Shown here piece by piece: positions 1 through 8,428 of a DNA stretch of 64,000 nt (the first letter of the stretch is position 1; every line of letters starts with the position of its first letter). Below the pieces are notes generated by a model that saw nothing but the letters and a program-made list of their open reading frames with translations, did not search any database and was not told the origin of the DNA. This DNA comes from Chloroflexota bacterium (GTDB lineage: Bacteria; Chloroflexota; Chloroflexia; Chloroflexales; Herpetosiphonaceae). The stretch covers positions 124,001-188,000 of the forward strand of contig JAIUOC010000006.1 of NCBI GenBank assembly GCA_020161265.1. Direction: 5' to 3'. A program made the translations under genes and the position numbers.

Positions 1-1933
1 CCCGACTGCCAACGATCTTGATGATCTTGATGCAGGCCCGAACAGCACCCAAAATTATCCAGTAGTCGTCAGTGTTATCGATGATGGTACAACGGTTGCA
101 GTCCAAGGGACATTCAATAGCACTGCTAGCCAAGAGTTACGTTTGGCTTTTTACAGCAATACCACCTGTGATGTTTCGGGCTATGGCGAGGGCCAACAAT
201 TCTTAGAAAGTGATTTTTTTACGGCTGATGCCGCTGGAAATGGCGCATTTACCAAGCTGTTTCCCAGCCCAGCCCCAAACATCACGATTTTAGCAACGAA
301 TACTGCAACCAACGAAACCTCGGAGTTTTCGCAATGTTGGGTTGCGCCCCCAGCGACAGCCACCCCAACCGCGACCAATACACCAACCAATACACCAACC
401 AACACAGCGACGAACACGCCAACGTTAACCCCAAGCAACACGCCAACCAATACGGCGACGAATACCCCAAGCAACACGCCAACGCCCAGCAATACCGCTT
501 TGCCGGTTACCCCAACCATTCCGCCGAGTGCATGCGTGCCAGGCAGCAATCTGCAAGTATTGTTCAGTGATAGCGTGAGCAGCGAGCCACTATGGAATGT
601 CAGTGGCACAGGCCCAACATGGGGCTTGGATAGCAGCAGTTTTAATAGCCCCAGCCTTTCGTGGCATGCCGATAATCCTGAGACGATTAGCGATCAACGG
701 CTAACGACGATGGCCGGCATCACAATTCCAGCAGGCGCGAGTGAAGTAACGTTGTATTTCAACCATAACTATAGCTTTGAGTTTGATACCGAAGGTGGTG
801 GCGGTGAACCAACCCCAATGCCCGAACGCTCAGCCAAACGCAACAACACGCCATTTGATATTTATTATGATGGTGGGGTGGTTGAATATAGCACCGATGG
901 CGTAACCTTTAACGATCTTGGTAGTTTCTTTACAAGCTCGGGCTACGATGGCGTACTGACACTTGAGAGCGATAATCCCTTAGCAGGACAATCTGCGTTT
1001 GTTGGCTTGAGCGGCGATTATCCAGTTTACATTGAAGAAACTGCTGATTTAAGCTCGTTGGCAGGTCAAACAGTTTGGTTGCGCTTCCGCATGGGCAGCG
1101 ACAGCTTGGTTAGTGCTCCTGGCTGGAATGTTGATGATATTGTGGTGGCTGGCTGTGTGCCAAGCGCCGCAACCAACACGCCAACGGCAACCGCTACGGC
1201 AACTGCCACGAACACGGCGACAGCAACGCCAAGCAATACGCCAACTAATACGGCAACACCAAGTAATACGCCAACCAGTACCGCAACAGCTACGGTCACT
1301 AATACACCAACGAATACAGCAACGGCGACACCAAGCAACACGCCTAGCCCCACTGGCACGCCATTTATTGGCACAAGCCAAAACTTCTTGCCATTGGTGT
1401 TGGGCTATTGCTATGCCGATTTACAGGTGAGCAGTATCACAGTTGACCAGCAATTGGTTGTAACAGTCACCAATCAAGGTAATTGTGCGACGAGCGAAGC
1501 ATTTTGGGTCGATTTGTATATCGCGCCCAATCCAGCACCTAGCCATGTTAATCAACAATGGTGGGATGTCGCGAACCAAGGCATTGTTTGGGGTGTGACC
1601 GAGGCGCTTGCGCCAGGTCAATCGATCACGCTTCGTCCATACGATCAATATTATTCAGCACGGCGCAGCGAGTGGGCTAACCGAATTGCAGCCCAAACTA
1701 AGCTGTATGTTCAGGCCGATGCCTACAATCTAGCAACCAGCTATGGCGCAGTTTTGGAGTTGCACGAAGCCTTCAATTTTGAATATAACAACATTGCCTC
1801 AATCACAACCAGTGCTAATTTCAGCCAACCAACTGGGTTGCGTCAGCAATTAGCAACCGAAACAGGCTTGCCGCTGCGGGCGCTGCCAAGCAATCCAAGC
1901 CCAAATCAATTTCGGTCAATTCCTGCTCGCTAA
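1..1933 (+). CDS. Large secreted/surface protein, 5'-truncated by window edge
   Basis: The reading frame is open from base 2 with no start signal, so the gene begins before the window; the first in-frame start-like codon (TTG at 143) lies inside a domain and is not the real start. Visible order: a beta-rich repeat domain of the kind found in Chloroflexota surface proteins (NYPVV then GTFNST, FYSNTTCD, GYGEG), a Thr/Pro/Asn linker (about 352-520), a MAM/immune-inhibitor-like beta-sandwich ending in PGWNVDDI (about 530-1155), a second Thr/Pro linker (about 1170-1360), and a CARDB-like domain (DLQVSSITV, VTNQGNC) to the C-terminus. It lacks an LPXTG motif or C-terminal membrane helix, so it is probably released or held non-covalently. 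Function unknown; adhesive or enzyme-scaffold roles are possible. A perfect terminator follows. Confidence 0.85.
   Translation, partial: PTANDLDDLDAGPNSTQNYPVVVSVIDDGTTVAVQGTFNSTASQELRLAFYSNTTCDVSGYGEGQQFLESDFFTADAAGNGAFTKLFPSPAPNITILATNTATNETSEFSQCWVAPPATATPTATNTPTNTPTNTATNTPTLTPSNTPTNTATNTPSNTPTPSNTALPVTPTIPPSACVPGSNLQVLFSDSVSSEPLWNVSGTGPTWGLDSSSFNSPSLSWHADNPETISDQRLTTMAGITIPAGASEVTLYFNHNYSFEFDTEGGGGEPTPMPERSAKRNNTPFDIYYDGGVVEYSTDGVTFNDLGSFFTSSGYDGVLTLESDNPLAGQSAFVGLSGDYPVYIEETADLSSLAGQTVWLRFRMGSDSLVSAPGWNVDDIVVAGCVPSAATNTPTATATATATNTATATPSNTPTNTATPSNTPTSTATATVTNTPTNTATATPSNTPSPTGTPFIGTSQNFLPLVLGYCYADLQVSSITVDQQLVVTVTNQGNCATSEAFWVDLYIAPNPAPSHVNQQWWDVANQGIVWGVTEALAPGQSITLRPYDQYYSARRSEWANRIAAQTKLYVQADAYNLATSYGAVLELHEAFNFEYNNIASITTSANFSQPTGLRQQLATETGLPLRALPSNPSPNQFRSIPAR
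352..510 (+). repeat. Coding minisatellite, Thr/Pro/Asn linker 1
   Basis: Degenerate tandem units based on accaacacg/ccaacc, mostly in multiples of 6 and 9 bases, encode TNTPTNTA-type residues. They form a flexible linker between two folded domains. The opposite strand is open here only because of the base composition. Confidence 0.8.
1174..1356 (+). repeat. Coding minisatellite, Thr/Pro/Ala linker 2
   Basis: A second block of the same repeat type as 352-510, richer in ACGGCAAC units that encode TATA and TNTP. It joins the MAM-like domain to the CARDB-like domain. Slippage or recombination between the two blocks would change linker length without breaking the frame. Confidence 0.8.
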
Positions 1934-1950
1934 AATAGGAGCGTCTAACG

Positions 1951-1987
1951 AAACGCCGATTAATCGATTGTGATTAATCGGCGTTTT
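1951..1987 (+). terminator. Intrinsic-type terminator after surface protein gene
   Basis: A perfect 15-bp inverted repeat (1951-1965 with 1972-1986) and a 6-base loop, ending in TTTT. It is 17 bases past the stop of the surface-protein gene and separates it from recJ. Confidence 0.85.
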
Positions 1988-2105
1988 GACATGCCAAAAA
2001 TTGCTTGCTTATGGCTCTATAATTTAAGTATTCAGCCAAACCAATTTGACGATTAGCCTGCTTGTCTCTACAATCGCCAAACTAATCCAGCTCGTGAGGG
2101 ATTTT

Positions 2106-3827
2106 ATGCTCAACCAACGTGTTATGCGCCATTGGCAATTGCCAACATCGGCCTCGCCCAGCCAACTTCGCAGCCTCGGCGAGTATCATCCATTGCTGGC
2201 AGCTATTTTATGGGGTCGCGGTTGGCGCGATGCAGCAGCGGTTGAGCAATTTCTCAATATCGATTGGAAACAACGCCACGATCCTTTTTTGTTGCACGAT
2301 ATGGATCGCGCGGTCGAACGGATTAAGCAGGCAGTTACTCAACAACAACGGGTCGTGGTCTACGGCGATTTCGACACCGACGGCGTGACCGGAGTTACGT
2401 TGTTGATGCAATTGTTCAAAGCCTTTGGTCTGCCAGTGCGCCCCTACATTCCCAAGCGTGAGGGCGAGGGCTACGGCCTGAATTTGGCAGCAATCGAAAA
2501 GTTGCATCAGGAAGGGCTTGATTTGCTGGTAACAGTTGATTGTGGTATTAGCAACATTGCCGAAATTAGCCGCGCCAACGAGTTGGGCTTCGATACGATT
2601 GTGCTTGATCACCACCAGCCGCCAGTCAATTTACCACCTGCCTATGCCGTGGTTGACCCCAAACGCAGCGATTGTGCCTATCCCTTCAAGGGGTTGTGTG
2701 GGGTTGGTGTGGCCTTTAAATTGTATGAAGCATTGTGGCGAGCAGGTATTCAGCCCGACAACTTGCGAGCACGTGACATTCTCGATGTGGTGGCGCTGGG
2801 CACAATCGCTGACATGATGCCCTTGACTGGCGAAAATCGGGTGTTGGTTCATTTTGGTTTGCAGGCCATGAACGAAAGCCAACGCCCAGGCTTAAAGGCG
2901 TTGTTGCGGGTGGCCGGAGTTGAACAAGGCAAAATTGATGCGAGTAGCGTTGGGTTTCGGCTTTCGCCACGCATTAATGCCGCTGGCCGTTTGGTCGATG
3001 CGCGAATCGCCTATAGTTTGTTGCTGGCTCCCGATCAAGCCCAAGCTGATGGCTTTGCCGATCAATTAAATAGCACCAATATTGAGCGTCAAGCCCTAAC
3101 CCGCGATGTGCAGCAGGCCGCCCGCGAATTGGCCCAAAATAGCGGCCAGCTTGATCAACGTATTTTGGTGATTGTGGGCGAGGATTTTCATCATGGGGTG
3201 GTGGGCTTGGCAGCTGGCAAATTGGCCGAAGAATTTGCGCGGCCTGTGCTGGTGATGGGCAAAGAAGAACAGCGCAGTCGGGGTAGCGCTCGTTCGATTC
3301 CAGGCTTCAATATTGTCAATGCCTTGACTGAATGTGCCGATTTGTTTGAAAAATATGGTGGCCATGCCGCCGCCGCTGGCTTTACGATTGCCAATGAGCA
3401 TATTCCAGCGCTAGAACAACGCTTACAAGCAATCGCCAATCAACAGATTACCGATGCGATGATGGTGCCGCAGTTGCCAATTGATACTGAGGCGACGTTT
3501 GATCAACTGAATCTTGACACGCTGGCCGTGCTCGAAAAAATGGCTCCGTTTGGGCTAGAAAATCCCCAGCCACGCTTTTGCAGTCGGCGCGTAACGGTGA
3601 TCGAGGCGCGTGGGGTTGGTGCTGAAAATCAACATTTGCGCTTGCGTTTACAACAAGGTCGCCATTATCAAACCGCAATTGGCTTTAACCTTGGCGATTG
3701 GTTGGCGGAATTACCCAATGGTTCGCAGATCGATATCGTTTATACTGTGGGCATCAACGAATGGAATGGGCGCAGTTCGGTGCAACTTACGCTGGTCGAT
3801 TTGCGCTTGAGTGAAGGGCAACGATGA
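2106..3827 (+). CDS. recJ: Single-stranded-DNA-specific 5'-3' exonuclease RecJ
   Basis: RecJ degrades single-stranded DNA 5' to 3' in recombination and mismatch/base-excision repair, using two metal ions. DHH-family motifs are plain: DFDTDGVTG near residue 88, VTVDCG, DHH near 168, and a DHHA1 half with RGSARS and GGHAAAAGF; an OB-like domain follows. I start it at ATG 2106, not the upstream in-frame TTG at 2046, because GAGGGA lies 5 bases before it and 573 residues fits the family. A TATAAT hexamer at 2018-2023 may be the -10 box, but no good -35 is seen. Its stop overlaps the next start (ATGA). Confidence 0.95.
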   Translation: MLNQRVMRHWQLPTSASPSQLRSLGEYHPLLAAILWGRGWRDAAAVEQFLNIDWKQRHDPFLLHDMDRAVERIKQAVTQQQRVVVYGDFDTDGVTGVTLLMQLFKAFGLPVRPYIPKREGEGYGLNLAAIEKLHQEGLDLLVTVDCGISNIAEISRANELGFDTIVLDHHQPPVNLPPAYAVVDPKRSDCAYPFKGLCGVGVAFKLYEALWRAGIQPDNLRARDILDVVALGTIADMMPLTGENRVLVHFGLQAMNESQRPGLKALLRVAGVEQGKIDASSVGFRLSPRINAAGRLVDARIAYSLLLAPDQAQADGFADQLNSTNIERQALTRDVQQAARELAQNSGQLDQRILVIVGEDFHHGVVGLAAGKLAEEFARPVLVMGKEEQRSRGSARSIPGFNIVNALTECADLFEKYGGHAAAAGFTIANEHIPALEQRLQAIANQQITDAMMVPQLPIDTEATFDQLNLDTLAVLEKMAPFGLENPQPRFCSRRVTVIEARGVGAENQHLRLRLQQGRHYQTAIGFNLGDWLAELPNGSQIDIVYTVGINEWNGRSSVQLTLVDLRLSEGQR

Positions 3828-4597
3828 GCTTAGTTTTAGCCTCAGCTTGGCAGCCACGCGGCGAATTAGCCCGTTTTGAACGGCTTTTACCCCAATTAAT
3901 CCAATTGTATCGAGCAATTGTGATCACCACGCCGCCAACAATTGATGCTCAATTGCTGCAAAGCCTCAACGAACTGCCAAATGTTAAGGCAGTGCCAACC
4001 ACTGAATGGTTTCAAGGCCGCCACTTGGCCTTGGCCGAAGCACTCAAAACTCAACCAAACTATATTCATGCAATTGATTTTGACCGTGCATTGCGTTGGG
4101 TCGAAACGCGCCCCAGTGAATTGACCAGCATTGCTCAACGTTCGCAAACCCATTGTTTAATTATTGGCCGCACTTGGCAAGCCTACGCCACTCACGCCCG
4201 TGCCTTGATCGAAACTGAGCGTACTAGCAATACAATGGCCTCGTTTTTCCTTGGCATGCCGATGGATATTAGTGCTGGCGCACGCGGCTTTACTCCAGTT
4301 GCGGCGCATTTTATTTTGGCCAATAGCCCGCCGCTTGATGCACTGGGCACTGATGCCGAATGGCCTGTTTTGTTGCATCGTGGCGGCTTCAAGCTTAATT
4401 ATTGCGAAGTTGATGGCCTTGATTGGGAGATACCCGACCAATTTCAGCCGCAAGCTGCCGATGCCCAAGCCCAGCAAAGCCAAGCCGAACACTATGATAG
4501 CCAGATCGAGCATTGGCGCTATCGGGTCGAAGTTGCTCAGCGCATTGTGCAGGCTGGAATTGCCGCCGCCCGCCGACCCTTGCAATTTCTCTCTTAA
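3824..4597 (+). CDS. Glycosyltransferase-like protein coupled to recJ
   Basis: A 257-residue protein whose ATG overlaps the recJ stop (ATGA), so translation is probably coupled. There is no signal peptide or membrane helix. The N-terminal half alternates short hydrophobic strands with helices, and a DFD triad (HAIDFDRAL, near residue 85) sits where GT-A nucleotide-sugar transferases have DxD. Later GARGF and LGTDAEWP resemble acceptor-side segments of that fold. I do not recognise a characterised relative. An N-acylneuraminate/nucleotidyl-transferase-like fold is possible, and its link to RecJ is unexplained. The C-terminus is helical and Gln/Ala-rich. Confidence 0.75.
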   Translation: MSLVLASAWQPRGELARFERLLPQLIQLYRAIVITTPPTIDAQLLQSLNELPNVKAVPTTEWFQGRHLALAEALKTQPNYIHAIDFDRALRWVETRPSELTSIAQRSQTHCLIIGRTWQAYATHARALIETERTSNTMASFFLGMPMDISAGARGFTPVAAHFILANSPPLDALGTDAEWPVLLHRGGFKLNYCEVDGLDWEIPDQFQPQAADAQAQQSQAEHYDSQIEHWRYRVEVAQRIVQAGIAAARRPLQFLS

Positions 4598-4600
4598 AGC

Positions 4601-4630
4601 AAAAACCGCGCTCCACCGAATGGAACGCGG
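4601..4630 (-). terminator. Terminator of purC
   Basis: Read on the minus strand it is a 10-bp stem (one G-T pair) with a 5-base loop, then TTTTTG. It lies about 20 bases past the purC stop, between convergent genes. Confidence 0.8.
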
Positions 4631-4649
4631 CGTAGTAATCAGCACTAAT

Positions 4650-5393
4650 TTAGCGGAAGCTCTCAGTAATATCGCGCACTTCCTCGTATTTGGCTTTGAG
4701 GTTTTGCAGCGCTTCCTCGGTAACAGTTTGCAAATTGCGATAAATTTGCTTATCGAGCATTTTGCTCTTATCGCCATCAGGCCACAAACGCCATGAATCG
4801 TTGTCGATCATATCGGCGACGATCAGGCTACCATCGGCAGTGCGGCCAAATTCGATCTTGAGATCAACCAATTGCACACCGCGCTCAGCCCAAGTTTGTT
4901 CAAGCAACTCAAACACCCGCGTGCCTTCTTGCTCGATAAAACTGACTTCCTCGGCAATCGCCAAGCCCTTTGCAACAATCCCTTCCAAGTAAATTTGGGG
5001 ATCGTGGTTGGCATCGTCTTTATAGAAAAACTCAACCAATGGTGGGCTAAAACGAGTGCCTTCGGGCGTTTCAGGGTGGCGGCGGCAATATGAGCCAGTT
5101 GCCAAACGGCGCATGACTACTTCCAAGGGCAACATTTCACAACGTTCAACCAGCATTACCCCAGGTTCAGGGTCGGATTGATAGTGGGTGCGCACGCCAC
5201 TGCGGTTGAGCAAGGCAAAGACATTAGCCGAGGTGCGACCGCTGATCGCGCCTTTTCCGTCGATTTCATTGCGTCGAGCCCCATCGCCAGCGCTAATCGA
5301 ATCCTTTTGGACCATATAAGCCAAGCTTTGATCTTCAGGGTGAGCATAGATAATCTTGGTTTTGCCTTCGGCTAATTTTGTGCCGTATTGCAT
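4650..5393 (-). CDS. purC: Phosphoribosylaminoimidazole-succinocarboxamide synthase (SAICAR synthetase)
   Basis: It ligates aspartate to CAIR with ATP in de novo purine synthesis in the cytoplasm. The start GTKLAEGKTKIIY, the GKGAISGRTSANVFALLN segment and the LVDLKIEFGR / DNDSWRLWPDG stretches are family signatures, and 247 residues is normal length. AAGGAG stands 8 bases before ATG 5393. It is monocistronic: it ends in its own terminator and no other pur gene is near. Confidence 0.96.
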   Translation of the reverse strand: MQYGTKLAEGKTKIIYAHPEDQSLAYMVQKDSISAGDGARRNEIDGKGAISGRTSANVFALLNRSGVRTHYQSDPEPGVMLVERCEMLPLEVVMRRLATGSYCRRHPETPEGTRFSPPLVEFFYKDDANHDPQIYLEGIVAKGLAIAEEVSFIEQEGTRVFELLEQTWAERGVQLVDLKIEFGRTADGSLIVADMIDNDSWRLWPDGDKSKMLDKQIYRNLQTVTEEALQNLKAKYEEVRDITESFR

Positions 5394-5478
5394 TGAAAAC
5401 GCTCCTTCATGCGTTGTTGAGCAAGCAAATTCAATGGCAAACTCACCAAATGGAGTCTGCCCGCCCCATTATACATGC

Positions 5479-6057
5479 TTATGCGTTTTCACTTTTGATC
5501 CCCTGCAACACAATCAAGAGGTAGCGTTCGCGTTGCTCAGCTTGATCGTCGCCGATTGGCAGGCCCGCCAACAAGGCCGATAAATCGCCAGCTCGTAAAT
5601 CTGGCCGTACCAAACCAGCCGCTTGCGCACGATCAATTAAGGCTTGAATCGCTGGATCAAAGCCGCGTTTGGCTTGACTGGTGGTTTCGATCAAATTGCT
5701 ATGTTGGTGAATCATGGTTTTAAAAGCTCGATCTTTGATTTGGCGTTTAGCCATGCCCCGCACCACCTGCTCAACCGCCCACCAAGGATCAGCCGAATCT
5801 TGCAAGCTCGCCAGAAAATCGGTCACCACCTGAAAATGCTCCTGAATCACCAAATTCAAAAGGCCTTCTTTGGAGCCAAAATGATGGTAGAGCGTGCCAA
5901 CCGCCACGCCTGCATCGCGAGCAATCGCATCCATGGCGGCGCTTGGCCCATCGCTGGCAAATCGTGCTTTGGCCGCCGCCATAATCCGGCCATGGTTTTG
6001 TTGCGCATCAGATCGTTGCGCCGAGGGTTTTTTGGGTGATTTTAAATCATCAGTCAT
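5479..6057 (-). CDS. TetR-family transcriptional repressor
   Basis: A one-component repressor. The N-terminal helix-turn-helix is clear (AMDAIARDAGVAVGTLYHHF, residues about 41-60, then GSKEGLL), and the C-terminal helical half should bind a ligand. At 192 residues it has the usual length. ATG 6057 has GAGGT 8 bases upstream. It is divergent from a metallo-hydrolase gene; two palindromes in the shared 108-bp gap sit on a strong promoter for that gene, so it probably represses the hydrolase and perhaps itself. The inducer is unknown. Confidence 0.93.
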   Translation of the reverse strand: MTDDLKSPKKPSAQRSDAQQNHGRIMAAAKARFASDGPSAAMDAIARDAGVAVGTLYHHFGSKEGLLNLVIQEHFQVVTDFLASLQDSADPWWAVEQVVRGMAKRQIKDRAFKTMIHQHSNLIETTSQAKRGFDPAIQALIDRAQAAGLVRPDLRAGDLSALLAGLPIGDDQAEQRERYLLIVLQGIKSENA

Positions 6058-6070
6058 GATTAATTACCTC

Positions 6071-6100
6071 TTGACAAATTGAACCATAGTTCAATATAAT
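6071..6100 (+). promoter_or_regulatory. Sigma-70-type promoter of the metallo-hydrolase gene
   Basis: TTGACA (6071-6076) and TATAAT (6095-6100) are both consensus, with an 18-base spacer. The spacer is occupied by a palindrome and a second palindrome covers the start-site region, which suggests strict repression of an otherwise strong promoter. Confidence 0.8.
6079..6094. promoter_or_regulatory. Palindromic operator 1 (probable TetR site)
   Basis: TTGAAC-CATA-GTTCAA, a perfect 6-bp inverted repeat lying between the -35 and -10 boxes. The palindrome is seen directly; assignment to the divergent TetR protein is by position. Confidence 0.7.
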
Positions 6101-6103
6101 CAA

Positions 6104-6121
6104 GTTGAACGTCAATTCAAC
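6104..6121. promoter_or_regulatory. Palindromic operator 2 (probable TetR site)
   Basis: GTTGAA-N6-TTCAAC, sharing TTGAA half-sites with operator 1, its centre 26 bp further on. It overlaps the predicted transcription start near 6107. Confidence 0.65.
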
Positions 6122-6165
6122 ATATTCAACAAGTATAGCATAGACCCAAACGAAAGGATTAATTG

Positions 6166-7032
6166 ATGACAACCGAGCTGCAACAGCGCACAATTCAACT
6201 TGGGCCTACCACAATTACGGCAATCGTTGATGTCACCACGCCATGGCCGATGCTGCCGGTCAGCGACGCAATTTGGGATAAGGTTCGTGCGGCCTATCCT
6301 AGCTCATTTTATAACGCTGAAACCTTGCTGGGACGAGTGCATTGCTATTTGATTCAACAGGCTGGTCGCACGATTTTGGTTGACACAGGTTTGGGCAAAG
6401 CGCCACCACCAACGCCAGCGCTGAGCAGTCAACAGCTTGAGGCTCAATTAAGTTTGATGGGAATTGATGCTACGGCAATTGATACCGTGTTCTTAACCCA
6501 TCTGCATGTTGATCATGTTGGCTTGAATACGCATTATGTTGATGACAAATTGCAAGCGCGGTTCCCCAATGCCCGCTATTTGGCCCATAAAGCTGAACAA
6601 GGCCTGATTGAATTTATGCAAACTCATACGCCCGAACGCGCTGGTTACTTGCAAGATCAGGTGTTGTGGCTAAACGAGCAGGGCTATTTAGAATTTTTTG
6701 AGGCTGATTTTGAATTGGCTGAAGGCATCACAACTTGGTTTACTCCAGGCCATAGCCCGGGCCACACTGGGCTGTTGATCGATCATGGCACTGGTGAGCG
6801 AGTGTTAATTGCAGGCGATATCTTTTTCAACCCAATTCAAATGTTTCATCCAAGTTTTGCTACTGGGTTGGATGTTGATAACAATCAAGCGCATGCCACT
6901 CGCCTAGCGGTCTTGCGGCAGGTCAGTGATGGCAAAACCTTAGTTGCCCCATGCCATTTTCCAACGCCAAGTTTTGGCTATGTCGTGCCCGATGGTGATG
7001 CCTATCGCTGGCAACCGATTGCTGAGGATTAG
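6166..7032 (+). CDS. MBL-fold metallo-hydrolase (lactonase-like)
   Basis: A metallo-beta-lactamase-fold hydrolase with the two-zinc motif THLHVDHVG (near residue 115), HSPGHTG and a later AGDIFF aspartate, as in N-acyl-homoserine-lactone lactonases and related esterases. No signal peptide, so cytoplasmic. I start at ATG 6166, with AAAGGA 7 bases upstream, not at the adjacent TTG 6163. It is controlled from the promoter/operator region shared with the divergent TetR gene. Substrate unknown; lactone or thioester hydrolysis is plausible. Confidence 0.92.
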   Translation: MTTELQQRTIQLGPTTITAIVDVTTPWPMLPVSDAIWDKVRAAYPSSFYNAETLLGRVHCYLIQQAGRTILVDTGLGKAPPPTPALSSQQLEAQLSLMGIDATAIDTVFLTHLHVDHVGLNTHYVDDKLQARFPNARYLAHKAEQGLIEFMQTHTPERAGYLQDQVLWLNEQGYLEFFEADFELAEGITTWFTPGHSPGHTGLLIDHGTGERVLIAGDIFFNPIQMFHPSFATGLDVDNNQAHATRLAVLRQVSDGKTLVAPCHFPTPSFGYVVPDGDAYRWQPIAED

Positions 7033-7038
7033 GTTGTT

Positions 7039-7157
7039 TTTAACCACGAAGAACACGAAGCGCACGAATGTTGGTTTTGAAGTGCTAGCATAGTTAAATG
7101 CAATTCAGGCATGTACTCATTACACCATTTACGTTCTTCGCGTCCTTCGCGGTTAAA
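7039..7157. repeat. 9-mer hairpin repeat element (island A)
   Basis: Two 32-base arms (7039-7070 and 7126-7157) pair imperfectly around a 55-base centre. Each arm begins TTTAACC and continues as three 9-base units of CACGAAGAA type. The element fills the gap between the convergent hydrolase and fmt genes. Similar elements occur at 23012-23124 and 25211-25323. Confidence 0.85.
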
Positions 7158-7172
7158 TATCAGCGCTTGAAG

Positions 7173-8093
7173 CTAGAGATGCTCGATATCTTTGGCTCCG
7201 CGTCGCCAATCGCTGGCAGCCATAGGGCGTTTACCTGCGGGCTGAACTTCGAGCAATTCGAGTGCACCGCTGCCAGTTGCCACCAAAATTTGGCCTTGCT
7301 GCTCGATCAACATGCCAGGTTGAGCGTTACCGCTCCAACTGGTATGAGCTTTGGCTCGCAGAATTTTAAATGGCTGATCGTTGAGTTTAACTGCTGTGCC
7401 AGGCCAAGGATCATAAGCGCGGGTCATACGTTCGATCACCAAGGCTGGCAAATTCCAATCGATCAAGCCGTCGTTTTTGCTGATCATTTGGGTATAAGTA
7501 GCTTGGCTATCATCCTGAATTTGAGCCTGAATTTGGCCCGCAGCATAGGCTGGCAACACTTGAGCCAGTAACTCGCCACCTTGGCGCATTAGTTGGGCCG
7601 TCCATTCACCAGCGCGGGCTGTTTTGGCTAACGGCATCACTACCTGCCCAAGAATTGGCCCAGCATCCATTTTGGCCGTTAGCTTGATGATTGAAACGCC
7701 AACCAAGTCATCGCCTGCCAAAATCGCCCCAGTTACGGGGGCTGGTCCACGATACAGCGGCAAAATCGACGGGTGAATATTCAAATAGCCCAAGGCTGGA
7801 ATCTGCAATACATGTTTGCGCAAAATTTCGCCATAGGCTGCCACCACCCCAACCTCAGGCTCAAACGCCCGTAAACGTTCGACCGCAGCCGGATCTTTGA
7901 GGGTTTCTGGTTGAAAAACTGGAATGCCCAAGCGTTCAGCGGCAAGTTTGACTGGCGGCGCAGTCAACACATTTTTGCGCCCAGCCGGACGATCAGGCTG
8001 GGTTACCACACCGACAATCTCATGGCCGCTAGCATGCAACAACTCAAGCGGTGCAACCGCAATCTCAGGCGTACCTAAATATAAAATGCGCAT
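7173..8093 (-). CDS. fmt: Methionyl-tRNA formyltransferase
   Basis: It transfers the formyl group from 10-formyl-tetrahydrofolate to initiator Met-tRNA. The N-terminal MRILYLGTPEIAV, the LNIHPSILPLYRG active-site loop (Asn and His) and AKMDAGPIL are characteristic; the C-terminal OB domain is present. I start at ATG 8093 (306 residues), with GTGAGGT upstream, rather than the longer frame from 8153, because the protein then begins exactly at the Rossmann strand. The usual partner def is not adjacent. Confidence 0.95.
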   Translation of the reverse strand: MRILYLGTPEIAVAPLELLHASGHEIVGVVTQPDRPAGRKNVLTAPPVKLAAERLGIPVFQPETLKDPAAVERLRAFEPEVGVVAAYGEILRKHVLQIPALGYLNIHPSILPLYRGPAPVTGAILAGDDLVGVSIIKLTAKMDAGPILGQVVMPLAKTARAGEWTAQLMRQGGELLAQVLPAYAAGQIQAQIQDDSQATYTQMISKNDGLIDWNLPALVIERMTRAYDPWPGTAVKLNDQPFKILRAKAHTSWSGNAQPGMLIEQQGQILVATGSGALELLEVQPAGKRPMAASDWRRGAKDIEHL

Positions 8094-8428
8094 CGACGCT
8101 ACCTCACGCTGAATAATGCTAGCAACCATGATACCTTGCTTGGGCGAAAACAAAAGCAGTGGTGTAATTGCTGTTAGTAAATAGATACGTTGGATACATT
8201 CACAGTCTGATGGTAACCCAATAATTGTGCTTTAGGGGGTGCAGGGGGATGAAAACCCACTGCGTTTCCCTCCGACGGAGGGACGGAAGGGTGGCGAAAC
8301 AAAAATCGAAAATGCAAAAATTCTACTGAGAGATCTACTGAATCAAGTTAAGACCTGATCGCAAGCCGCTTAAACTATGTTAAGATAGCGCTCAATTCGG
8401 CGGCAACATCAGGCGGAAGCAAATCTGT
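8094..8428. other. Intergenic region with a G-rich stretch and a short perfect hairpin
   Basis: No gene is seen. It holds the upstream regions of divergent fmt and the small membrane protein. At 8234-8250 there is a G-rich stretch (GGGGGTGCAGGGGGATG), and at 8268-8282 a perfect CCCTCC-GAC-GGAGGG hairpin followed by more purine-rich sequence. No T-tract follows, so it is not a standard terminator. Confidence 0.6.

Noticed and set aside
181-609. Minus-strand frame of 142 codons over the surface-protein linker
   Set aside because: It mirrors the Thr/Pro repeat and reads as Val/Gly/Leu low-complexity (GVLLGV); no start signal, and the plus-strand domains are real.
1049-1381. Overlapping minus-strand frames over linker 2
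   Set aside because: Composition artefact of the coding repeat; Cys/Arg/Trp-rich or Val/Gly-rich translation with no domain.
2046-2105. Upstream TTG start for recJ
   Set aside because: No ribosome-binding site and unrelated residues; ATG 2106 has GAGGGA and fits the family.
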